A DNA stretch of 64,000 nucleotides, from the NCBI GenBank assembly GCA_034678485.1, contig JAXDBU010000073.1, positions 34,082 to 98,081 on the forward strand, given 5' to 3'. A program made the translations under genes and the position numbers. This document shows, in pieces, positions 52,758 through 62,392 of this stretch. The stretch comes from PLanc-01 sp034678485. Its GTDB lineage: Bacteria; Planctomycetota; Phycisphaerae; Sedimentisphaerales; Anaerobacaceae. The notes beneath the pieces are model-generated. The model made no database searches, was not told the DNA's origin, and worked only from the letters and a program-made list of their open reading frames with translations. Position 1 is the stretch's first letter. Each line of letters begins with the position of its first letter.

Positions 52758-53024
52758 ATGCTAAAGGGATCTGGATGGTACGTGTCTGCAGGAGTACCAA
52801 GAACGCGTCTCGACGATATACCTGAACTTGCGAGGCTGAGCATCCCGGAGAGAATCCTCTTCCTGGAGGACCTGTGGGAGAGCATCGCCTCGGAGGAATC
52901 GAGCATTCCCATACCCCAGAGCCACTGCGCCGAACTCGACAGACGGCTGATTGAACACGAGAGGAACCCTGGTAAACTGCTCACGCTCGACGAGCTACGC
53001 CACCGGGTAGAGGCCCGGAAATGA
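52758..53024 (+). CDS. Addiction-module antitoxin (Unstab_antitox type)
   Basis: An 88-residue protein whose residues about 20-88 match the short addiction-module antitoxin family usually paired with a RelE/ParE toxin (LSIPERILFLEDLWESIASE, PIPQSHCAELDRRL, LLTLDELRHRV). The next gene starts by an ATGA overlap. A promoter-like pair, TTGGCG (52724-52729) and TATCAT (52747-52752), is 17 bases apart and would start the RNA at about 52758, at the ATG itself. The true start could therefore be leaderless or further in (GTG at 52785). Confidence 0.8.
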   Translation: MLKGSGWYVSAGVPRTRLDDIPELARLSIPERILFLEDLWESIASEESSIPIPQSHCAELDRRLIEHERNPGKLLTLDELRHRVEARK

Positions 53025-53149
53025 CATACGTCCTGCGATTCCTGCCCGAGGTCGAGGTCGAAGAAGACCGCGTGGTGGTCTTCGGCCTGTTCCATTGCGC
53101 CAGGGACCCGCGCAGGCTTCGCAGGGATTTACGAAACCGCAGGCAGTGA
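53021..53149 (+). pseudogene. Internally deleted RelE/ParE-type toxin
   Basis: Overlapping the antitoxin by four bases (ATGA), this 42-codon frame reads MTYVLRFLPEVEVEEDRVVVFGLFHCARDPRR and more. The first dozen residues are the normal start of a RelE/ParE toxin (x-Y-x-x-x-F-x-x-E-V-E), and the residues from DRVVVF are its normal last strand and tail (V-x-V-x-x-L-x-H-x-x-R-D-P). The 50-60 residues that should lie between, including the helices and the catalytic middle, are missing without a frameshift. The toxin should be inactive. The open frame is intact from ATG to TGA at 53149. Confidence 0.7.
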
Positions 53150-53157
53150 CTCACCCG

Positions 53158-55749
<2,592 letters not shown>

Positions 55750-55938
55750 GGGCTAGTTCCAACATGCCGTTTCACGTCATTTGTCTGTATAGACTCAACG
55801 GATGCAAACTGCGTGCCCGAACGAGGAGAATCCGTAAACCATTTCTCCAAATGGACTTAACACCTACAGGGGGCCGGATTATGGGTGCCAAACTGGCAGG
55901 TGGGATCACCGTACGTGCCAAGGTGTTGTGCCGACTCT

Positions 55939-55964
55939 GTCATTCCCGCGTAAGCGGGAATGAC
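55939..55964. repeat. Perfect palindrome of the GTCATTCCCGC type
   Basis: GTCATTCCCGC, a 4-base loop GTAA, then GCGGGAATGAC. The same palindrome type is widespread as a short dispersed repeat in many bacterial genomes. One copy is seen in this window. Confidence 0.8.
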
Positions 55965-56068
55965 AACCTTCGTGGCAGGCGCAGTCGGTTGATGCTGTTC
56001 AACCAAGGTCCTCTGGACCCGCCAGAAGACCCAGGCACACTTGGCGCCCTGGGGGCAGGCGTTCCTGC

Positions 56069-56097
56069 TTGACAATCGGGTCCGGCACCGGTATTAT
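56069..56097 (+). promoter_or_regulatory. Sigma-70 promoter of the DUF1015-aminotransferase operon
   Basis: TTGACA (56069-56074) and TATTAT (56092-56097) are separated by 17 bases. Both boxes are near-perfect. The predicted start, near 56104, leaves a leader of about 48 bases to the ATG at 56152. Confidence 0.8.
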
Positions 56098-56151
56098 CCG
56101 GCCTTTCTTAGACTTGGAAACCCGGATAGTGCAAGGACAGCAAGGCCTCTG

Positions 56152-57438
56152 ATGATGGAAGTAAGACCGTTCAAAGCGTTTCGGTTCGATCCGGGCGTCG
56201 TCGGCGACGTGGGCCGGTGCATCGCGCCGCCCTATGACGTAATCAGCGACGCCGAGCGGGAGGAACTCTACCGCCGGAGCGAACACAATATCGTGCGGAT
56301 CACCAAAGGCAAGCCCGCCCCCTCGGACAACGGGCAGACCAATCAGTACACCCGCGCGGCTGAGTTCCTCCAGAAATGGATCGCCGAGGGTGCCCTGAAA
56401 CCCGACGACCGCGACACCATCTACGGGTATGTCCAGGATTTCGAGATGAATGGCGTGTCCTACCGCCGGTTGACGTTCATCGCCTTGGGCAAGCTGGAGG
56501 AATTCGGCAAGGTCGTCCGGCCGCACGAGCAGGTCTTCGCCAAGCCCGTGCAGGATCGCCTGAACCTGAAGAAGGCGACCGCCGCACGGTTCGGCCTGGT
56601 CTTCATGCTGTACGATGACCCGAAGGGCATTGCCGACCAGATCATCGCCAAGGCGGCCGAGCACAAGCCGCTCGTGGACTTCGTGGACAACCATTGGGTC
56701 CGCCATCAGCTCTTCGCCATCACCAAGACCGACGAGATCCAGGCCATCGTGCGGATGATGGGCGACAAGAGCGTCATCATCGCCGACGGTCACCACCGCT
56801 ACACGACCGGCCTGGCCTACATGCGAGAGAGCGGCAACCCCGCGGCGAAGTACCAGATGCTCGCCTTCACGAACACCGCCCAGAAGGGACTCGTCGTCCT
56901 GGCGACTCACCGCGTCGTCGGTGGGATCGATGGCTTCAAATGGGAGGAGTTCATCCTGCGTTTGGCTCCCGGCTTCACCGTAATGAAGATCGGCGACAAG
57001 CAAGAAATGCTCAAAATGATGAAGACCGCACATGAGCGAGATGAAACCCCCTTGGGCATCTACCTGGGCAATGGGAACTTCTACGTCGCAGCCCTGAAAG
57101 ACAAGTCGCTCATGAGAACTGCGGCCCCGGACAAGAGCGAGGCCTGGCGAACGTTGGACGTCTCGGTCCTTCAGAAGCTCATTCTGGAGGGGCAACTCGG
57201 CCTGACGGAGGAGAAGATGGGCAACTCCGACTATGTCGAGTACGTCAAGGACGTGCCCAACGCCATCGACGAGATCATTCGCCAGATCGACTCCGGCCGC
57301 AAGCAGGTCGCTTTCTTCACCAACCCCGTGAAGATGCAGCACCTCGCGAGGATTACCGACGCCGGCGAGCGAATGCCCCACAAATCAACGTACTTCTACC
57401 CGAAGATGTACACCGGGTTGACCATCCAAAAACTGTAA
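56152..57438 (+). CDS. DUF1015 family protein
   Basis: A 428-residue protein of the DUF1015 family. Identifying segments are VRPFKAFRFDPGVVGDVGRCIAPPYDVISDAERE at the start, YTRAAEFLQKWIAEGAL, RPHEQVFAKPVQDRLNL and the strongly conserved IIADGHHRYTTGLAY, which looks like an active site. The function is unproven, though the gene often sits beside serine biosynthesis and class-V aminotransferase genes. The ATG pair at 56152/56155 follows CAAGG; an upstream in-frame start would lie in the promoter. The next gene follows 16 bases after its stop. Confidence 0.88.
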   Translation: MMEVRPFKAFRFDPGVVGDVGRCIAPPYDVISDAEREELYRRSEHNIVRITKGKPAPSDNGQTNQYTRAAEFLQKWIAEGALKPDDRDTIYGYVQDFEMNGVSYRRLTFIALGKLEEFGKVVRPHEQVFAKPVQDRLNLKKATAARFGLVFMLYDDPKGIADQIIAKAAEHKPLVDFVDNHWVRHQLFAITKTDEIQAIVRMMGDKSVIIADGHHRYTTGLAYMRESGNPAAKYQMLAFTNTAQKGLVVLATHRVVGGIDGFKWEEFILRLAPGFTVMKIGDKQEMLKMMKTAHERDETPLGIYLGNGNFYVAALKDKSLMRTAAPDKSEAWRTLDVSVLQKLILEGQLGLTEEKMGNSDYVEYVKDVPNAIDEIIRQIDSGRKQVAFFTNPVKMQHLARITDAGERMPHKSTYFYPKMYTGLTIQKL

Positions 57439-57454
57439 CTGTTGGAGAGCCCAA

Positions 57455-58546
57455 ATGGCAGACTGGAAGAACCCGCCGAGATTGTTCATCCCCGGCCCCG
57501 TGCAGGTGAAAGACGATGTGCTGAAGGAGTTGGCCCGGCCGACACTTGGGCATCGCGACAAGGAATATGGCGTGCTCCACGGCGAAGTCGCGGACATGCT
57601 CAAGAAGCTGCTTTTCACGAATCAATACATCTTCCTCTCCACCTCCAGTGGTTCGGGGCTCTGGGAGGCGTCGATTCGCAACTGCGTGCATCCCGACGAA
57701 ACGGTCCTGGCCACCTGCTGCGGCGCGTTCAGCGACAAGTGGGCGGACGTGGTGAAACAGTGCGGTCGCAACGTGGATCTGCTCAAAGTCGAATGGGGCA
57801 AACCGACTCTGCCCGAGCAGATCGACGCCAAGCTCGCCAGCGGCAAGTACGCGGCGATCACGCTGATCTACAACGAGACGAGCACCGGGTTGATGAACCC
57901 GATCTATGAAATCAGCAAGATGATGAAGGCCAAGTATCCGAACGTCCTGGTCTTCGTGGACGCGGTCAGCGGCATGATCGGCCAGCCGATCCACTTCGAC
58001 GAACTCGGATGGGACACCGGGTTCGCGTCGGTGCAGAAAGCGTTCGCCCTGCCGCCGGGATTCACGGTTGCCGCGGTCAGCAGGCGGGCCGTCGAAAAGG
58101 CCAAGAGCGTCCCGGGCAGAGGCTATTATTTCGACTTCGTCCAGTGGGCCAAGGCTGCGGAGAAGAACCAGACGCTCGTGACCCCCAGCATTCCGCACAT
58201 CATGGGCCTGCACTACCAGTGCACCAAGTTCGTCAACGAGGGGATCGAGAACGTCTGGGCCCGGCACAAGAAGATGGGCGATTTCTGCCGGGGTTGGGCC
58301 AAGAGCAAGGGATTCGAGTTGTTCTGCGAGGAGAAGTACGCGTCCAACACGCTGACCACGATCAAGAACACCCGCGGCATCAACGTCGGCGACGTCATCA
58401 AGGCCGTCAAGGCCAAGCACAACACGATCTTCAGCGCCGGCTACGGCGATCTCAAGGACAAGACCTTCCGCATCGCCCACATGGGTGACATCACGCTCCA
58501 GGAGGTGCAAGAACTCTGCGGCTGGATCGCCGAAGAAATCAAGTGA
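57455..58546 (+). CDS. Class V aminotransferase (alanine-glyoxylate/serine type)
   Basis: A 363-residue PLP enzyme of the class-V family, close to serine-glyoxylate, alanine-glyoxylate and phosphoserine aminotransferase-like proteins. FIPGPVQVKDDVLKEL and HRDKEYGVLH open the small domain. LSTSSGSGLWEASIRN binds the phosphate of PLP, VFVDAVSGMIG holds the PLP-stacking Asp, and the lysine of SVQKAFALPPG forms the Schiff base. It shares the promoter at 56069 with DUF1015, which is frequent in genomes that lack a classic SerC, so a role in serine synthesis is plausible. The stop is followed by an intrinsic terminator. Confidence 0.9.
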   Translation: MADWKNPPRLFIPGPVQVKDDVLKELARPTLGHRDKEYGVLHGEVADMLKKLLFTNQYIFLSTSSGSGLWEASIRNCVHPDETVLATCCGAFSDKWADVVKQCGRNVDLLKVEWGKPTLPEQIDAKLASGKYAAITLIYNETSTGLMNPIYEISKMMKAKYPNVLVFVDAVSGMIGQPIHFDELGWDTGFASVQKAFALPPGFTVAAVSRRAVEKAKSVPGRGYYFDFVQWAKAAEKNQTLVTPSIPHIMGLHYQCTKFVNEGIENVWARHKKMGDFCRGWAKSKGFELFCEEKYASNTLTTIKNTRGINVGDVIKAVKAKHNTIFSAGYGDLKDKTFRIAHMGDITLQEVQELCGWIAEEIK

Positions 58547-58575
58547 GCCAATAGAAGCATCAGCTTCGAGTCTTC

Positions 58576-58613
58576 AAGGGCGGCGTCCAGCAATGGCAGC
58601 CGCCCTTTTCCTT
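58576..58613 (+). terminator. Intrinsic terminator after the aminotransferase gene
   Basis: AAGGGCGGC (58576-58584) pairs with GCCGCCCTT (58599-58607) across a 14-base loop, and a T-rich tract follows (TTTTCCTTTCC). It lies 30 bases past the stop codon. Confidence 0.85.
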
Positions 58614-58732
58614 TCCACGTCACGCTCACATTTTCGATAGTGCTCCCGCCGCGTTTGCCTTCCCACGTCTGCGACAGCGATGACGCGAACGACCACGCTT
58701 ATCTGGCCGACCCGCAAAGCCAGGTTAGGCGG

Positions 58733-59441
58733 CTAAGCGGATGGTTCGGTGTGCCTTTGGTCGTACTTGGGATAACAGGCCATCGCATCATCCTCGAAGC
58801 GGTGACAAGCATCGCAGAAGGCGATTCCGTATTCGCTGATGCGGTACTCTTGATGGGCAGCAATGTCCTCGAAGAAAGTCGGCATCGGGTGCTTGGCTGG
58901 CGGCCTGTAACCAACGTGCTGGATGACCCCGAGTCGATGGAGGTTGAGCGTACTGAGGTATGCCTGGGTTTCCGGATATCCCCAGCAGCTCGGCAACCGT
59001 CTTGACTATTAGTACCCCACCTCGCAGCCCTAACGAACGATACTCCCTGTCCGAGGCAAGCTTTCGGAACTCGACCATCGCCCGCGCATCCAAGGGAGAC
59101 AACTGAGACAGCACCTTCGGGAAGGAGGGATGCACCCGATCCTGTGTCCTGCTATCCAAATGTGACGCCAGCAGCGAGGCGAACATACCAGACAGTTGCT
59201 CGTCTTCGACCTTGCTGCCTTCGTCGAGGATGGGAACGAAGATGTCCGGCAGCACCTTGGCCGGATCGACCTTCTTCTGTTCCAGCCACCCCTTGGCCTT
59301 GACCATCAGGCGGACCTGATTCTTGAGCCGCCAGTAGCCAATCGTGTCGGACAAGATGCCGCCAAGTTCACCGAGCGGTTTCAGCAAGACGGCGTCTGCG
59401 AAACTCCTCGCCACCTGCAGGGCTGTACCGATTTGCTCCAT
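58733..59441 (-). pseudogene. Frameshifted Abi-alpha (DUF4393) family gene
   Basis: The minus-strand ATG at 59441, with GGAGGT 9 bases upstream, starts a protein with the DUF4393/Abi-alpha pattern: LLKPLGELGGILSDTIGYWRLKNQ, LLASHLDSRTQDRVHPSFPKVLSQLSPLDA. After about residue 157 the frame changes to unrelated residues. The true continuation (TQAYLSTLNLHRLGVIQ, then EYRISEYGIAFCDACHR) is in the +1 frame and ends at 58733. Removing one G from CCGG at 58972-58975 restores LLGISETQAYLSTL. The family is linked to abortive phage infection. Whether the indel is a mutation or a sequencing error cannot be told here. An in-frame ATG further up at 59603 is open but lacks support. Confidence 0.75.
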
Positions 59442-59649
59442 GTGCGTGCCACCTCCCTCTGGGCGGGTTCCGAGGACATTCTGCCTGTTTCCTACGATGC
59501 CGATTTTGCGGGTTCTGTCGCCGACGCCGAAGAGCAAGGCAGGAACGGAGATGTCTTCGTCGAGGTCATCCCAATACAGGCCCGTTCCCTTGCCGCATAT
59601 CACATACTGGATCCGTTCCGCTCCCGGTTCTCGACAAGAGCATGACTGG

Positions 59650-59862
59650 CTATGCAGGCTTCTTTCTTTGTCGTCTAACGATTTCCGCCAACGACCTCAA
59701 AGCCTGATTCACAGAATCGTGATCGGGGAAGATTTCGGCAACGTCCGGCTCGATGACCACAATGTTGGTTCCTTCTGAGTACCTTTTTGCGTACTTTCCC
59801 TGAACACCTTTGCTGAAATCATATTCTTCAAGCATGTCCGGATCTTTCTGCATTTTCTTCAT
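59650..59862 (-). CDS. BrnA-like antitoxin
   Basis: A 70-residue protein placed directly after a BrnT toxin gene, overlapping its end by 35 bases. The core segment YDFSKGVQGKYAKRYSEGTNIVVIEPDVAEIFPDHDSVNQALRSL is the usual pattern of short antitoxins next to BrnT: an N-terminal toxin-binding stretch and a C-terminal ribbon-helix-helix. The lysine-rich end (RRQRKKPA) fits DNA binding. It would neutralise the toxin and repress the pair. The assignment rests on family pattern and position. Confidence 0.75.
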   Translation of the reverse strand: MKKMQKDPDMLEEYDFSKGVQGKYAKRYSEGTNIVVIEPDVAEIFPDHDSVNQALRSLAEIVRRQRKKPA

Positions 59863-60124
59863 ATTGCTCCCTTTCCTTCTGGGATGCCTTTCTCGCGCTG
59901 ATCAGCCTGATCTTGTCGCCCCTATCCATATGGACGATTACCAGGAGACGGTTTCTATGAGAACTTCCGATCAAGACGAATCGATCCTCCTCCTCAGAAT
60001 GCAGGGGATCGTAGATGGCGAGTGAAAGAGTATCTTGGAATGCCGTGCTCGCTTCGTCACACGAAATGCCGTGCGTTTCAAGATTCTCTTTCGCCTTGTT
60101 GGGATCCCATTCGAACAGCAGCAT
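59828..60124 (-). CDS. BrnT-family ribonuclease toxin
   Basis: A 98-residue toxin. FEWDPNKAKENLETHGISCDEASTAF is the BrnT signature, followed by the strand RFVLIGSSHRNRLLVIVHMDRGDKIRLISARKAS with the catalytic-type Arg and Lys, and the ending KEREQYEE. BrnT cleaves RNA and is held by BrnA. The gene precedes its antitoxin, the usual order for this family. Together with the frameshifted Abi-alpha gene 400 bases downstream it makes a small defence-like patch. Confidence 0.9.
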   Translation of the reverse strand: MLLFEWDPNKAKENLETHGISCDEASTAFQDTLSLAIYDPLHSEEEDRFVLIGSSHRNRLLVIVHMDRGDKIRLISARKASQKEREQYEENAERSGHA

Positions 60125-60273
60125 CTATTGCCCCTCAGAATCAGTTCGCGGTTCTCGATGGAAACGCCTACGGACATCAAACCATGTTACATTACGGCGA
60201 CTGCCAGGTCCAGTCTTTCGGTCCAGCGATTCTGTTTTGCAGAAGGAGCGTGGCTGCTTTGTTGTTTCCGCCT

Positions 60274-60301
60274 TTGCCAGTCGCGTCACGGGCCTTATAA
60301 T
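60274..60301 (+). promoter_or_regulatory. Sigma-70 promoter of the family 2 glycosyltransferase
   Basis: TTGCCA (60274-60279), 16 bases, then a perfect TATAAT (60296-60301). The start would be near 60308, about 42 bases before the ATG at 60350. Confidence 0.75.
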
Positions 60302-60349
60302 CGGGACTCGTGAAAGCAGCGTGTGCTACTTCTTTGTCAGGAATGCGGC

Positions 60350-61120
60350 ATGGATTTGTCGATCGTAATACCGGCCTTCGAGGAAACCAAGAAGATCGCG
60401 CGAGATGTGAAGGCCGCCTCGGAGTTCCTCGTGGCCAACAGTCTGGCGGGCGAGATCCTCGTCGTCGACGACGGCAGCGAGGACGACACGACACAGGCGG
60501 CCCGAGCGGTCACAGTCCCGTCGGCAGTGAAGCTGAACGTCATTCGCTACGAGCAACACCGCGGGAAAGGCCACGGCGTCCGCACGGGAATGATTGCCTC
60601 GACCGGCCGATACGCCATGTTCGCCGACTGCGGGCTGTGCATCCCCTACGGCAATGCCCTCCTGGGCCTGGAGATGCTCCGAAATGACCAGTGCGACATG
60701 GCCCACGGCTCTCGCCGGCACATCCAGAGCGACATCCTGCGGGATCAGCCTTTGCACCGCCGGATTCTGTCCCGCACCTTCAAGTTCATGGTCCGCACCA
60801 TGCTGGGCGTGCCGCGGGAACTGACGGACACCCAGTGCGGCTTCAAGATGTACAAAGGCGATATCGCCAGGGAACTGTACGCGGAGTGCACCTCCGACGG
60901 CTTCATGTTCGACATCGAGATCATCCTGCGGGCCCTCCGCAAGGGCTACCGCATCGGCGAGTTCCCCGTCGAGTGGGTCTGCGATCCGGACAGTCGGCTC
61001 TCGGTCACACGGACACCCTGGTCCGTCCTCGTCGAACTGCACAGGATCAAACGAGCGATGGCCAGGGACACCCGCGGAGCGGAAAACCCGAAATCAGAAA
61101 CTCGAAACAAACCCAAATGA
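60350..61120 (+). CDS. Family 2 glycosyltransferase (dolichol-phosphate mannose synthase-like)
   Basis: A 256-residue GT2 enzyme without membrane helices. LSIVIPAFEETKKIARDV, ILVVDDGSEDDTTQAA and YEQHRGKGHGVRTGM are the nucleotide-sugar half. The metal-binding box FADCGLCIPYGNAL departs from the common D-x-D, keeping the first Asp. DTQCGFKMYKGDIARELY and FDIEIILRALRKGYRIGEFPVEW are typical of polyprenyl-phosphate sugar synthases. It is likely to make a lipid-linked sugar. The ATG at 60350 has CAGGA at 7 bases. The last dozen residues (NPKSETRNKPK) lie in the inverted-repeat element that follows. Confidence 0.9.
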   Translation: MDLSIVIPAFEETKKIARDVKAASEFLVANSLAGEILVVDDGSEDDTTQAARAVTVPSAVKLNVIRYEQHRGKGHGVRTGMIASTGRYAMFADCGLCIPYGNALLGLEMLRNDQCDMAHGSRRHIQSDILRDQPLHRRILSRTFKFMVRTMLGVPRELTDTQCGFKMYKGDIARELYAECTSDGFMFDIEIILRALRKGYRIGEFPVEWVCDPDSRLSVTRTPWSVLVELHRIKRAMARDTRGAENPKSETRNKPK

Positions 61121-61400
61121 CCCAAACGGAAGAGAATTCGAAACGGACCATCCGATAGCCGATAACGTTTCGGTCATACGGATTAGGGGAAATCCGTGCG
61201 CTGTTTGTCATCCTGAACGGAGCGTAGCGCAGTGAAGGATCTGGCCTGCGACCGAAAGGCAACTCTTGTTCGATGCCCAGATCCTTCGCGTTGCTCAGGA
61301 TGACAAGTCCCAACCTCGCGCACGAATTATTCCCAATCCGTATCATTTGGGTTTTGGTATTCGTGCCTGTTTCGAACTTTGGATTTCGATTTTCGTGTTT
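61085..61400. repeat. Long imperfect inverted repeat between convergent genes
   Basis: The left arm (about 61088-61245) and the right arm (about 61277-61397, reverse complement) share, in the same order, CGAAATC-AAA-TCGAAACA, AACCCAAATGA, TACGGATT-GGG, TTTGTCATCCTGA and GAAGGATCTGG. The right arm has some 14 extra bases and the left arm has other small insertions. The spacer is about 30 bases. The left arm contains the glycosyltransferase stop codon (61118-61120), and the right arm ends within a few bases of the apbE stop (61403). The arms are rich in A or T compared with the surrounding genes. Confidence 0.75.
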
Positions 61401-61402
61401 CC

Positions 61403-62392
61403 TCAGAAGACGAGATCCCCCGCCTGCCACGTCCCAACAGGCGTGATTTGCTCGGCTCGACCAGTTCCGGCATCCTCCGGCAGAATGAGCAATCCGCGAA
61501 CGTTGGAATGGTCGCGACAATAGGCGGTCACTTCCTCTGGCGTCATCACCATGAAAGCGGTCGAAAGAGCGTCCCCGCGGGCGGCATCGGCGGCAATCGC
61601 CCACGTCGCGAGCTTGCTCTCGGCGGGTCGGCCGCTGCGAGGGTCGATAATGTGCCGACCCTTTTCGACGCCGGAACCGCTCACGGAAACGTGTGACAAA
61701 TGGAGTCGCGCGAGCGTCCGGCTTCGGTCCTTCGGGTGACTCAGCGTCACCGGCCATCCTTCCATGCCGTCAGGGGCATCCAAAGCCAGAACCGAGCTGA
61801 ATCCGCCGTGAATCAACGCACGATCCACACCCCAGTCTTTCAGCAACTCGGCCATTCGATCCACGGCGTAGCCCTTGCCCACGCCGCCCAGGTCGATTCG
61901 CAGGGGACTGGCCAGGAGAGCCACCGCACAGGTCGGCTCGTCGAACAGGATCAAGTCCGTGCCGGTGTGGTCGAGGGCGAACTGCAATTCCTCCGCCGAT
62001 GGCGTTCGCGGCTTCTTGTCCTCGTCGCGCCAGCAATCGACGAGGAACCCCACGGTGACATCGAATGCGCCGCCCGTCTGCGAGTGCATCTCGGCGCTGA
62101 TCCGAAGGCACTCGAACGTGTCCAGCGCGACGTGTACGGGCGTCCCGGCCGGCAGATGGTTGATGTGCGTCACATCGCTGGTCTCCAAGTAGCGGCTCAA
62201 GGCCCCTTCGATGCGGTCCACCTCATGGAATGCGGCGCTCGCAGCCTGCTGTGCATAGGTGCGGTCCTCGTATTGGACCATCACCTCGAACGTGGTCGCC
62301 ATCGCCTGGTGCGAGAAACGATGCACGCCGGGCACGGCCGCCCAGTCGCTATGGACGAACTGGGCTTCCGCTTTTGGAAGTTCGTCGGTCAT
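61403..62392 (-). CDS. apbE: FAD:protein FMN transferase (ApbE)
   Basis: A 329-residue ApbE-family enzyme that attaches FMN to a threonine in target flavoproteins such as NqrB, RnfG and NosR. Typical segments are SHQAMATTFEVMVQYED near the start, VDRIEGALSRYLETSDVTHIN, then GAFDVTVGFLVD, the metal site LRIDLGGVGKGYAVDRMAELL, and the late DALSTAFMVMTPEE. It is usually exported; here there is no signal peptide or lipobox from the ATG at 62392, so it may be cytosolic. It overlaps the upstream membrane-protein gene by 44 bases. No Rnf or Nqr genes are in the window. Confidence 0.92.
   Translation of the reverse strand: MTDELPKAEAQFVHSDWAAVPGVHRFSHQAMATTFEVMVQYEDRTYAQQAASAAFHEVDRIEGALSRYLETSDVTHINHLPAGTPVHVALDTFECLRISAEMHSQTGGAFDVTVGFLVDCWRDEDKKPRTPSAEELQFALDHTGTDLILFDEPTCAVALLASPLRIDLGGVGKGYAVDRMAELLKDWGVDRALIHGGFSSVLALDAPDGMEGWPVTLSHPKDRSRTLARLHLSHVSVSGSGVEKGRHIIDPRSGRPAESKLATWAIAADAARGDALSTAFMVMTPEEVTAYCRDHSNVRGLLILPEDAGTGRAEQITPVGTWQAGDLVF

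Larger units (their letters stand above)
55750..56151. other. Divergent intergenic region between clpB and DUF1015
   Basis: This 402-base gap holds the 26-base palindrome at 55939-55964 and the sigma-70 promoter at 56069-56097. The clpB promoter must lie in the right part of the gap but is not clear. Confidence 0.5.

Noticed and set aside
59442..59603. 54-residue N-terminal extension of the Abi-alpha-type gene
   Set aside because: The ATG at 59441 has a strong GGAGGT site and begins the family-conserved part; the extension has no recognisable content.
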